From NCBI GenBank assembly GCA_031263485.1, contig JAISFS010000337.1, positions 1-40,797 of the forward strand: a DNA stretch of 40,797 nucleotides, written 5' to 3'. The translations under genes and the position numbers were made by a program. This DNA comes from Deltaproteobacteria bacterium. Lineage in GTDB: Bacteria; Desulfobacterota; Desulfarculia; Adiutricales; Adiutricaceae. This document shows positions 26,339 to 35,269 of the stretch, in pieces (within the stretch, counting starts at the first letter, position 1; each line of letters starts with the position of its first letter). Under the pieces are notes generated by a model. The model was not told the DNA's origin and did no database searches. It worked only from the letters and a program-made list of their open reading frames with translations.

Positions 26339-28948
26339 TCACGGCCCGTCCGAAACGTCCGCGCTCTCCGGGCCGGGGCGCGGGCGGGCCCCCGGCGGGG
26401 CCGGGACATCGGCGCGCATGACGGACCAGGCCCCGGAGAAGCCTTGGGGCAGATCGGCCCTAGACGTCCTGAAGTGCCCCTTGCCGAGCACGTAGGTGTC
26501 CTCCCAGACGGCCAGGGTCCCGGGGATCACGTCCCCGTCCTCCTCGACGTACGGCGTCCCGTTCCAGCCGGCCCCGGGGGTGAACTGCTCCAGGGACACG
26601 AGGAGCGCCCGGAAGTCCTCCGGGCCCGCCTCCCCGTCCGCCACCAGGAGCCCGAAGTCCGTGAGCCCCGCGGCGGAAGCGAAGCGGAACGGGTAGGACC
26701 AGGTGCCCAGCCTGCCGGAGGCGCCCCGGGAGGCCGCCTCGTCCTCGATGCGCTTCAGCGCCAGCGGCCACTCGCCAGCGTAATGCGAGAGATCCAGCCC
26801 GAAGGCCTCCGGGAAGCCGACCATCGGCCCCGAGAGCGGGGAGCCCAGGTAGAAGCTGTCCCGGTCTGCCGCGACTTTCGCGATGATCCCTGCCGCGAGG
26901 TCCTGGCGGAGGGTGAAGATCGCGGTCCCCGGGCCCAGGGGATCGGGGGGCGCCGGCCCGGAGGACGGCACGTACGCTTCGGGGCCGGCCAGGGCGTAGG
27001 GTATCCCGACCTGCGCCGCGGATTTCCGGAGGATCCGCTCGAAAAGGAGCTGGTCGGGCCTGAACTTGGCGGGGTCCCCCGCCACCAGGGCGAGGCCCTC
27101 GGCCCCCACGTGCCGGGCCAGGGACGGCAGGAGCGCCGCGCGGACGCGCAGGTCCGGCACGAGCGTCAGGTGCGCGCCGCCAGAGGTGGCGGGGGTCGTC
27201 GTGGCGGGCGTGGCTGCCAGCAGGACCAGATCCGGCCTTCTCGCGCGGAGGTTGAAGAGCGCGGTGCCGGCGCCGCGGGGCGCGGGGGCCAGGACCAGCA
27301 CCTTCAGCGCCGGATCCGAGGCGGCGTTCTCGATGAAGTCGGCGGCGGACGCGGAGTCCTTCCAGACGTCGTCGGGCATCACCAGGTGCATCGCCAGCGC
27401 GCCGCCGCGACGGGAGTTCCTGGCCCGCACGGCCTCGACGGCCCCCTGGCGCTCCTGCGGCGTGTTCCGGTTGCTCCCCGTAACGACCAGCACGGTCGCG
27501 CCGGGCCCGCCGGCCGGCTTCTCGCCGGCCGTGCCCCCGGCCCTGGCCCTGGGCTTGGAGCCTGCGGGGCCGCGTAAGGCGTCGGCGTCGGCGGCGCCCC
27601 CGTCCGGCCTGGGGCCCTGCGCCGGCTCCGCGGTGCCCGCGGCGCCGATAGCCCGGCCCCCGGCGGCCAGGCGCCGGTACTTGGCGGGGATCTCCAGCTT
27701 CGCCGTACCCAACGGGCCGCGGCCGAAGACGTACGTGTCCTGGTAGACCAGGATCACGTTGTTCCGTTCGGTGCCGTCCGCGTCGAGGCTGGGGGACAGG
27801 TTCCAGGCGGCGCCGGGCGACGACATGGCGTATGCCCCGGCCACCGCCTGGAGATCGCTCGCCTCGGCCGTGCCGGAGGCGGAGAGGATCGCCATCCTGA
27901 CCATCGCCATGAGATGGCTCTGCATGACCGAGGCCGTCCAGGTGCCCAGCCGCCCACCGGCGCCCCTGGCGACGAGCTTGCGCTCTATGGTCTTCACGAG
28001 CCTGTCGCGGCTCGCCTGCATCTCCTTGGGCCCGAGGTCCAACGCCTCCGGGAAGCCCAGCAGGGGCGTGGCCTCGTCGGCCTCCACGAAGTAGCCGCCC
28101 CGCTCGATGATGGCGCTGATCATCGGGCCCGTCAGCGCGTTGTTGGTGGTGAAAAAGGCGGTCTTGTCGCCGTAGGCGGCGAGCCACAGCGGCATCCGGC
28201 TCTGGATGAAGGCCCGCGCCTCGCGCACGCCGCCTTCGGCCGTGGGGTCGGGGGCGTTCTCGTGGCGGAAGAACAGCCCCAGGTCGTGCGCCGCCTCCTC
28301 CATGATGATCCTGCGACGGAAGAACGACTCCATCGCCATGTGCCTGGGGAAGGACACGTGGATGAACCCTGCCGCGCCCATCTTCTTGGCGGCCCAGGGG
28401 ATCGTGTAGCCGCGCGAGATGTAGTCGGCGTTGAGAGCAAGATCCGCGGCCTCCGACACGCCGCGGCAGTCCTCGTGGGTCTCGGCCGCGAAGAGCTTCA
28501 CCTCGGGCCTCGCTCGCCTGATATTCCTGAACGCCCTCACCGTGCCCGGCACTCCCTCGGCGACCACGACCGCCATAACCTTGGGGTCCTCGGACGCGCG
28601 TTCGATGGCGGCGGTGGCCGTCTCCGGGTCGTTCACGAAGGTATCGGGGAAGAAGGAGTGTGAAATGTAGCCGCCTTCCGAGGAGTTGCCGTAAATCTCG
28701 TAGAGGCGCTCGATGCCCCTGATGATGTCGGTGTCCTGGTCGTCAGCGACCGTCAATACCGCGACCCTGAACGGGGCGTTCGTTACGGGCGAGGCCGCGA
28801 TGCGGAACGCATCGGCCCCGCCGGCCGCGTCGGTCGCCATCCGGATCCCCACGAACGCCGCGAGCGCCAGGACGGCTGCCGCCCCGGCGGCGCCCGCTGC
28901 GATGGCGGCGTTCATTTTCCTGTAACCCTTGGGTTTCTTGTCCCGCAT
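26339..28948 (-). CDS. exported or membrane-anchored protein with two DUF3798-like domains
   Basis: An 869-residue protein. Residues 13-37 (AAIAAGAAGAAAVLALAAFVGI) form a signal sequence or anchor after a basic start MRDKKPKGYRK. The first half (about 60-390) resembles DUF3798, a family of periplasmic proteins with a type-I binding-protein fold: FRVAVLTVADDQDTDIIRGIERLYEIYG, PKVMAVVVAEGVPGT, GAAGFIHVSFPRHMAMESFFRRR, and the end signature NVILVYQDTYVFGRG. After a Gly/Ala/Pro linker (about 400-455) a second, more diverged copy runs to about 830 and ends VWEDTYVLGKGHF. DUF3798 proteins are usually single-domain, about 400 residues, and of unknown role; a solute-binding function is inferred. No permease gene is adjacent. 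ATG at 28948 has AAGGGGGA upstream; an internal ATG at 28915 is possible. Confidence 0.8.
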   Translation of the reverse strand: MRDKKPKGYRKMNAAIAAGAAGAAAVLALAAFVGIRMATDAAGGADAFRIAASPVTNAPFRVAVLTVADDQDTDIIRGIERLYEIYGNSSEGGYISHSFFPDTFVNDPETATAAIERASEDPKVMAVVVAEGVPGTVRAFRNIRRARPEVKLFAAETHEDCRGVSEAADLALNADYISRGYTIPWAAKKMGAAGFIHVSFPRHMAMESFFRRRIIMEEAAHDLGLFFRHENAPDPTAEGGVREARAFIQSRMPLWLAAYGDKTAFFTTNNALTGPMISAIIERGGYFVEADEATPLLGFPEALDLGPKEMQASRDRLVKTIERKLVARGAGGRLGTWTASVMQSHLMAMVRMAILSASGTAEASDLQAVAGAYAMSSPGAAWNLSPSLDADGTERNNVILVYQDTYVFGRGPLGTAKLEIPAKYRRLAAGGRAIGAAGTAEPAQGPRPDGGAADADALRGPAGSKPRARAGGTAGEKPAGGPGATVLVVTGSNRNTPQERQGAVEAVRARNSRRGGALAMHLVMPDDVWKDSASAADFIENAASDPALKVLVLAPAPRGAGTALFNLRARRPDLVLLAATPATTTPATSGGAHLTLVPDLRVRAALLPSLARHVGAEGLALVAGDPAKFRPDQLLFERILRKSAAQVGIPYALAGPEAYVPSSGPAPPDPLGPGTAIFTLRQDLAAGIIAKVAADRDSFYLGSPLSGPMVGFPEAFGLDLSHYAGEWPLALKRIEDEAASRGASGRLGTWSYPFRFASAAGLTDFGLLVADGEAGPEDFRALLVSLEQFTPGAGWNGTPYVEEDGDVIPGTLAVWEDTYVLGKGHFRTSRADLPQGFSGAWSVMRADVPAPPGARPRPGPESADVSDGP

Positions 28949-29729
28949 CCGCCGGTCCCCCTTCCGCGCCCGCGGCGACCGCTCCGGGCACCGGAGACAA
29001 TGTAGCAAAAATCTCTGCGGCACGACGGATCCCTGGTCAATAAAGGTCTTAACGACCGGACGTGAGGGACGCGCGGCGTGTGCGGGGCATGCGGGGTGTG
29101 CGTGGCGAGCGGGGCGAGCGGCGTGTGAGGGGCGCACGGAGCATGCGGAACGAAATGAATGTTCGGAATGTGCGGTCGGCGGAAATCGGGGGATGAAAGG
29201 AAAAATTTCCGCCTCGTTCAAGACGGCGGCTCCCGGTCTCCTTGCCCTGCACGTGTCCGCACCGGGGAAAACCGGTTCGCGGATGACGGCTCCGAATGAC
29301 CGATAGGTTCGCGATACGCGTTTACGGGATTCAGTCCTGACAGGAAAGTCGCTTTTGACCTGCCGTCGCGACGGTCGCGGAAGACGTCTCATCAAGCGGG
29401 AAAAGGAGACGAACGGGCCGGTCGGGGATTTTGCAGCTGGCGCAAGGCAGGAACGGAACCCGTCGACAGGACATGCCTAAGAGCCGGCGAGGCCGAAACG
29501 AAAGCGGAGGCGATGGCGACTGCGGCATGACACGGCGGCGAAGCTGCCGGGAACGCGGCGAAGGGCGGAAACCTCCGATTGCCGGACGCTCCCCCCCCAC
29601 GTCCCTTGCAGGACGGTCGGGCGTTTCTTATCCGGCTGTCAAGGCATTCGTCGGACAAGCATCTGCCGCACTATCGCACAATCGCACAATCGCACAATGA
29701 GGCGGCTTGCGTCGCGCGGCGCATCCGGA
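28949..29729. other. intergenic region between topA and the DUF3798 gene
   Basis: About 780 nt with no credible gene. At 29070-29155 short GTG/GCG-rich words (GCGGGGCATGCGGGG, GGCGAGCGGGGCGAGCGG) repeat loosely. At 29673-29696 three perfect 8-nt ATCGCACA repeats occur just beyond the topA stop codon. TTGACC at 29040-29035 on the minus strand could be a -35 for the DUF3798 gene but no good -10 is spaced correctly. No clear topA terminator is seen. Confidence 0.5.
29673..29696. repeat. three tandem 8-nt repeats (ATCGCACA)
   Basis: Three perfect copies of ATCGCACA run from 29673 to 29696, about 35 nt past the topA stop codon. Confidence 0.95.
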
Positions 29730-32700
29730 TCAGGTCTGGCCTTTCGGCGATGTCGCGGTAGGCCTCCGCCTGACGGAGACTGGCTTGTGGCCCTCGGACC
29801 CGTCATGGTCGGCGTTTTCCTTTGCCGACTCCAAGGCCTCGGCGGACCTGACCTTAGCGGTTTTGGCCGGCGCGGACGTCTCCGGGCTTGTCGCCTCGGG
29901 GCTCTCGGCTTCCTTGGCCTTGGCGCCTCTCGCTCCGACGGGCCTGGCGGATTTCCCGGTCTCGGCGTCCCCGGCCTTTTCCGGAGAGGCCTTCTCGGCT
30001 TTTTCGGCCTTTGCCTTGGCGGCCTTCTCCGCCTTGGGAAGGGCGGCCTTCTCCGCCTTTTCGGCGTTGGCTTCGGCGGCCTTCTCCGCCTTTTCGGCGT
30101 TGGCTCCGGCGGCCTTCTCCGCCTTTTCGGCGTTGGCTTCGGCGGCCTTCTCCGCCTGTTCGGCGTTGGCTCCGGCGGCCTTCTCCGCCTTCCCGGCCTT
30201 GGCCAGGGCGGGCTTCTCCGCCTTCCCGGCCTTGGCCAGGGCGGCCTTCTTCGCCTTCTCGGCCTTGAGTTCGGCGGCGGCCCGTTCCTTGGCGGCCTTG
30301 GCCTCCGCCGCGGCCAGTTCCCTCGCCTCCCTGGCCTTGGCGGCGGCCTCGGCCCTGGGGGAGGGCTTGCGCTTCTCGAAGGTGGGGCACTCGCTGTTGG
30401 GGCATTTGAGCGCGTCCGGGCCGGCCGCGGCGTTCTGGGGCCTTACGCGGTATGGGAAACCGCATTCCGGGCAAGGGTCCTTCACGAGCTCGCCCCGCGT
30501 GAGGAAGCGGCACCTGGGGAAGTTGGAGCAGCCCATGAATGCACCGCGCTTGCTGGAGCGCTCGACGATTTGGCCGCCGCATCCGGGCACGGGGCAGGCG
30601 AAGCCGGACGGGAAGGGCATGGTCTCCTTGCATTTCGGGTATTTCGAGCAACCCAAAAACCACGACCCGGCACGTGCCCGCTTCACGACCATGGGGGACC
30701 CGCACTTGGGGCACTCCCTGGGCGAGCCTTCGGGGAAGTCCGGCGGCTCCTCGTCGGGCTGGGGTACGGCCATGCCGTCCTCCACAGTGATCCGCTGGGT
30801 GGAGCGGCATTCCGGGTAGCCGGAGCAGGCCAGGAACGGCCCGAAGCGGCCCTTCTTCACGAGCATGGGGCGCCCGCACTTGGGACAGTTCACCTCCTCG
30901 GCGAGCTCCGGGTCGGGCACGGGCACGGGCTCGCCCCGCTCGTCCCGCGTGAAGTCGCAGGTGGCGCCGCAGGCGCCGCAGGAAAGGTAGAACCCGGACT
31001 TGCCGTAGCGGATGCGCATCTCACCGGTCACCCCGCACTTGGGACAGGCGGTCGCGATCGGAAGGCCGTCGGTCTTCACGTTCAGCATCGAGATTTTCGC
31101 CGCGTCAAGCGACTCGGCCAAAGGCGAGTAGAGCTTCTCCAGGACGGCCAGGCGCTCCGCGTGGCCCTCCTCGATCTGGTCCAGGTCCTCCTCCATGTCC
31201 GCCGTGAAGGCGTAGTCCAGGAGCCGAGGGAAGCTCCCCACCAGCAGATCGTTTACCATGAGGCCCATCTCGGTGGGCCTGAGCTGGCCCTTCGGGCCCT
31301 CGCAGTAGGCCTTGGCCCGCAGCACGGAGATGGTGGCCGCGTAGGTGGAGGGCCTGCCGATGCCCCTGGACTCCAGTTCCTTGACGAGGGTCGCGTCGTT
31401 GAAACGGGGCGGCGGCTGGGTGAAGTGTTGCGCCGGCACGAGCCTGTCGGGCACGAGGCTCTCGCCTTCAGCCAGGGGGGGGAGCATGTCCCCGTACTCC
31501 TCGCGGTCCCCCGCGGGGGCGGTATCGGGCTGCCCCTGGCCCTCAGGCGCCTCGGCGCTCCCCGTGTCGGCCCCGGAGCTCTCGGCGTCCGCCGACTCGG
31601 GCGCGTCGTCAGCCTTGACGGCCCGGCCCGGGCCGGGACCCCAGGCGGCCAGGAAGCCGTCGAACCTCATGACCTGGCCCGTGGCCCTGAAGCCGTAGCC
31701 CTCGCACTCCAGATCGGCGGCGGTCTGCTGGAACACGGCCGGGGCCATCTGGCTCCCAAGGAAGCGGCTCCAGACGAGCGAGTAGAGCCGCAAGAGCTCC
31801 TGGGGGAGCTTCCCCTCCAGCGATGCCGGGGTGCGGGCGGCGGAGGAAGGCCTGATGGCCTCGTGGGCGTCCTGGGCGCCCTTGCGGTTCTTGTAGCGGT
31901 TGGGTGTGGACGGCACGTGATCGGGCCCGAAGAGCGAACCCGCGAGCTCCAGGGCCTCGGCCGCCGCCTGGTCGTTCACGCGCACCGAGTCGGTCCGCAT
32001 GTAAGTGATGAGGCCGGTGTTCCCTTCGGGGAGCTCAACGCCCTCGTACAGCTGCTGGGCCAGACGCATGGTGCGGGCGGGGGCGAGCCCCAGCCGCGAG
32101 TAGGCCGCCTGCTGCAGCGTGGAGGTGGTGAACGGCGGGGGCGCGTTCCGGCGTCTCTCCTTGGAGACGACCGAGGCGACCCGGAACGCCTTGCCCTCCA
32201 CTGCGGCCAGGCAGGCCCGGGTCTCGTCCCCGGTCTTGAGCTCCAGCTTCTTCCCGTCCCTCCTGGCCAGGGCGGCCTTGAAGCCCTGGCCGTCCTTGGT
32301 GAGGAACGCGTCCAGGGACCAGTACTCGTCGGGCACGAAGGCGTAGATTTTCCGCTCGCGCTCGACAACGAGCCTCAGGGCCGCCGACTGCACCCTCCCG
32401 GCGGAGAGACCGCGCTTGAGCTTGCTCCACAGGACGGGGCTGATGAGGTAGCCCATGAGCCTGTCCAGGATCCTCCTGGTCTGCTGCGACTCGAAGCGGT
32501 TAAGCGAGATGTCCGTGGGATCGGCCAGCGCCGCCTTGATGGCGCCGGGGGTCAGCTCGTGGAGGAGCACCCTCTTGAAGTTGTGGCTGTCCCGTCCCAG
32601 ATATTCGGCGATGTGCCAAGCGATTGCCTCGCCCTCCCGGTCCGGGTCGGGGCCCAGGAAGACCGTCCCCTTGCCCTTGGCGGCCCTCTTGAGCTCCTTC

Positions 32701-32888
32701 AGGGTCTTCTCCTTGCCCGGGACGTCCACGTAAGTGGGCGTGAAGCCGTCCTCGATGGAGACTCCCAGGCTGCTCTGGGGAAGATCCCTCACGTGGCCAA
32801 GGGAGGCTATCACCTCGTAGCCTGGCCCGAGGTACTTGCTTATCGTCTTGGCCTTGGCCGGCGATTCGACTATTAGGAGATCTGTCAT
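29730..32888 (-). CDS. topA: DNA topoisomerase I (type IA) with extended basic tail
   Basis: A 1052-residue enzyme that relaxes negative supercoils. The Toprim domain has LLIVESPAKAKT at the start and GPDPDREGEAIAWH (Asp81, Asp83, Glu85 region). The catalytic tyrosine is Tyr296 in TGLITYMRTDS, followed by HEAIRPS and ESRGIGRPSTYA. Five zinc-ribbon-like cysteine sets follow (CPKC with CGAC, CSGYPEC, CSKYPKC, CPVPGC with CSNFPRC, CPECG with CPNSEC). From about residue 837 a 216-residue Lys/Ala/Glu-rich tail resembles histone-H1-like proteins and contains four 11-residue repeats of the type AEANAEKAEKA; such tails add DNA affinity and processivity in some actinobacterial TopA proteins, which is analogy only. 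An acidic insert (about 455-510) lies in the core. ATG at 32888 has CAGGA upstream. Confidence 0.96.
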   Translation of the reverse strand: MTDLLIVESPAKAKTISKYLGPGYEVIASLGHVRDLPQSSLGVSIEDGFTPTYVDVPGKEKTLKELKRAAKGKGTVFLGPDPDREGEAIAWHIAEYLGRDSHNFKRVLLHELTPGAIKAALADPTDISLNRFESQQTRRILDRLMGYLISPVLWSKLKRGLSAGRVQSAALRLVVERERKIYAFVPDEYWSLDAFLTKDGQGFKAALARRDGKKLELKTGDETRACLAAVEGKAFRVASVVSKERRRNAPPPFTTSTLQQAAYSRLGLAPARTMRLAQQLYEGVELPEGNTGLITYMRTDSVRVNDQAAAEALELAGSLFGPDHVPSTPNRYKNRKGAQDAHEAIRPSSAARTPASLEGKLPQELLRLYSLVWSRFLGSQMAPAVFQQTAADLECEGYGFRATGQVMRFDGFLAAWGPGPGRAVKADDAPESADAESSGADTGSAEAPEGQGQPDTAPAGDREEYGDMLPPLAEGESLVPDRLVPAQHFTQPPPRFNDATLVKELESRGIGRPSTYAATISVLRAKAYCEGPKGQLRPTEMGLMVNDLLVGSFPRLLDYAFTADMEEDLDQIEEGHAERLAVLEKLYSPLAESLDAAKISMLNVKTDGLPIATACPKCGVTGEMRIRYGKSGFYLSCGACGATCDFTRDERGEPVPVPDPELAEEVNCPKCGRPMLVKKGRFGPFLACSGYPECRSTQRITVEDGMAVPQPDEEPPDFPEGSPRECPKCGSPMVVKRARAGSWFLGCSKYPKCKETMPFPSGFACPVPGCGGQIVERSSKRGAFMGCSNFPRCRFLTRGELVKDPCPECGFPYRVRPQNAAAGPDALKCPNSECPTFEKRKPSPRAEAAAKAREARELAAAEAKAAKERAAAELKAEKAKKAALAKAGKAEKPALAKAGKAEKAAGANAEQAEKAAEANAEKAEKAAGANAEKAEKAAEANAEKAEKAALPKAEKAAKAKAEKAEKASPEKAGDAETGKSARPVGARGAKAKEAESPEATSPETSAPAKTAKVRSAEALESAKENADHDGSEGHKPVSVRRRPTATSPKGQT
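30043..30174. repeat. four 33-nt in-frame repeats in the topA tail
   Basis: Four consecutive 33-nt units (starts at 30043, 30076, 30109 and 30142) share GCGGCCTTCTCCGCCTTTTC followed by GGCGTTGGC. They encode the 11-residue Lys/Ala repeat of the TopA tail. Confidence 0.93.
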
Positions 32889-33362
32889 GCGCTGCGTCCT
32901 GAATATTTCCCGGAACTTTCGGGACCCGCCGCCGTCGCCTCGGGGGTAGGGGGGATCCGGCCTTCCTGCTCCGCCGGGAGTCGGGGGGGGCCGGAGGCGG
33001 TTTTGATGTACCATAAGTCGGATGCTCCTGCAAGCCGGAGTCGTTTTCGGCGGCCCGGACGCGGGAATCGGGACAAGGCGGAGGACGGTTGGAGCGTCCC
33101 GTGGAGCCTGGCAAGGTTGCGGGACGGCCCCGGGATCAGCGGGCGACGACGATCTGGCCGACGGGGGGAAAGCGGGTCGGGGGAGCGGTGGGGGGCCGCA
33201 GGCGGGTGACGAGACGGCGGGTGGCGACGCCGAAGGAAGTATGCCGCATGCGGGCTTGCGGGCCGTCTTCCCGCAGGAGCCCGCGAGCGTGAAGAAGTCC
33301 GCGGAAGCGGAAGAGGGGCGGACTTTTCCGGGTTCGGGTCCCTGCGGCCCTTAGCGTCGGGG

Positions 33363-33390
33363 CCCCTGAGGCGGACGGACGCCTCAGGGG
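33363..33390. repeat. perfect 11-bp inverted repeat (hairpin)
   Basis: CCCCTGAGGCG at 33363-33373 pairs perfectly with 33380-33390 around a 6-nt loop. No T-run follows on either strand, so it is not a classical terminator. Confidence 0.85.
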
Positions 33391-34670
33391 AGGCGGCGTA
33401 GCGGATCGAGCCGGACATGTCCAGGCGTTCGTCTTGGCAAACGTTTCCGGGGGAGCGGCCGCGAAGACCTTGCCGTCCATCGGACCGGGACCGGGGAATC
33501 CGCGCTTCTGAAAAGCCCTGCCTGTGCGTTCGCGAACGCCGTCGGGAGGCGCAGGCGAGATCCCCCCAGTCGAAACCCTCGGGGAGGGCACCGTCCGCCT
33601 CCGCGTCGGGTCGCCGAAACGCGTGAGGGATCGCGAGCGTCGAAGCTCCGGTGGAGGTTGCGGGGCGAAGCGAGGCGAAGGGACGTCCGACAGTGCCGAC
33701 CGTGCCGATCGTCCAGACGCCAGCGGCAGAGAAGGGCGGGATCATGCCCTCGAAAGGCTTGCCGCGCGGCGGCGCGGGTACATGCGCGACCGGCGGTTTC
33801 GCCGTCGCTCGAGGCGTCCGGTGGGCCGCGCGGAAATAGCGGATCGGGGACGCGGCGCCCGGACTGCGCGTAAGGCGGCCTTCATTTCCGGCCTCGATTC
33901 CGGCCGCCGCGAGAATCCTACGCCGTCTGGACGGGCAGGGGCGTTTCAGACGGCGGAATGCTGTCTCCTGCGGGAAAAAGGATGCCGGGCGGGGTTTAAT
34001 GCCCGATGCGGGCGTATGGCCTGATGCGTGGCGTCAGAACCTGACGCGGTGCCGCGTGGGTACGCGTCCGACCGCAAGCGTGATGGACCTCTGCCAAGGC
34101 GGGCGGATTACGGGCACTTTCGCGTGAACGACCTTTCCGCGATTCCAGGGCGCCTAGGCATATCCGCAACGGCAACGCGGGCATGGGGCGGACTCCGAAC
34201 GGCGTTCTTATGAACTGCGTTCCCGCCGCCGCCGGATCGGGCGTCTCTGATCCGGTTGGCTCCCGCCCGGCATCTCTTGCTGGGCGCCCGCCGCCGGGCC
34301 GCCGCCCGCGCGGCGGTTTCCCTCCGGGAAGATTCCAGGCCTTCCGGTTTTCGCGGACTTCGGGGCGGGACGGCCCCTGACGGAGGCCGCGGCCCGGTCC
34401 CCGCCCAGGGGACCCGGCGCGCCCCGCCGAAGCCGTCCCATCCCTCCGGCATCGGCCCGTGGCGGAGAGTCTCCGTACGAAGGCGGCGGGATGCGCCCCT
34501 GTCGGGGGAGCGACCCTCACGGAAGAACCCGATGGGGCCCCGTGCCCCGACCGGCGAGGGAAATCCCCCCTCCGGCGGCTCTGGCCCGCGTTAGGCGAAG
34601 TCGGGAAAAGCCTTGCCCAGTGGTCGAGGCTCCCGCTCGGGGCGTGGCCCACCAGCAGGTGGTTCAAGGG

Positions 34671-34725
34671 CAGGAGATCCTGGAAGCAGGGGAACCCTTG
34701 CCAGGGATTTTGACGGGATCTCCTG
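34671..34725. repeat. 10-bp inverted repeat enclosing a structured segment
   Basis: CAGGAGATCC (34671-34680) is the exact reverse complement of 34716-34725. Between them CAGGGGAACCCTTG can form smaller stems. It may be a structured RNA or a protein site; no adjacent gene explains it. Confidence 0.55.
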
Positions 34726-34888
34726 GCGATCCGCTACGGGACGGCCGCCGCATGAGGCGCCGGAGACGTGGCCTTGAAGGCTTCCTCCCGGACGTGGACT
34801 CACGGTCGATCGCCGCTTCTTGAGACGCGTATCGGCCGCCGGCCGTGACGAAGGGGGGCATTCGGGAGCGGGATCCTGAGGCTATCGT

Positions 34889-34916
34889 CCCCGGACGCCC
34901 TCAAGGGCGTCCGGGG
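34889..34916. repeat. perfect 12-bp inverted repeat (hairpin) with TCAA loop
   Basis: CCCCGGACGCCC at 34889-34900 pairs perfectly with 34905-34916 around a TCAA tetraloop. It lies about 350 nt beyond the zeta-like gene stop codon; there is no T-run. Confidence 0.85.
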
Positions 34917-35269
34917 CCCTTGCTGAGTCAGCGGCGGCGCATGTCTCATTGACATGCCCGGGGGAGGGCGAATGATCGGCACGGCCGTCGACGCGATGGC
35001 GAATCGGGTACATCCTGGCGACCGCCCGGCATCGCGCGGATATTCGCCGCAAGGTTCGGCGGCGTCCCGGGGGCCGGCGTCGACGCGGAATTTCCGGCAC
35101 GCCGCCGTGATCCGGAAACGTCCGCAGCTCCGGGAACGACGTGAGCCGCATGCGGCGGATCCGTACGATCCTTGTCGGCTGCCGGGGCGAACGCCGTCCG
35201 AAGTCCCGGCTTGGCCGGGAAGGAGGCGACGCTTCGGCCCCGCACCCGGAATGCCGAAGTCGCGCTTAG

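Larger units (their letters stand above)
32889..35269. other. 2.4-kb non-coding stretch between topA and the zeta-like gene
   Basis: The longest gene-free stretch in the window. Frames over 100 codons exist on both strands but are Arg/Pro-rich, lack ribosome binding sites and show no family motif. It contains two perfect hairpins (33363-33390 and 34889-34916) and a 10-bp inverted repeat (34671-34680 with 34716-34725). No recognisable gene remnant was found. Confidence 0.5.

Noticed and set aside
29697..32876. Plus-strand open frame of 1059 codons over topA
   Set aside because: A mirror of the GC-biased topA codons on the opposite strand; no motifs, Gly/Leu/Arg repeats only.
32885..33745. A 286-codon minus-strand frame upstream of topA
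   Set aside because: Arg/Pro/Ser-rich composition, no ribosome binding site, no family resemblance.
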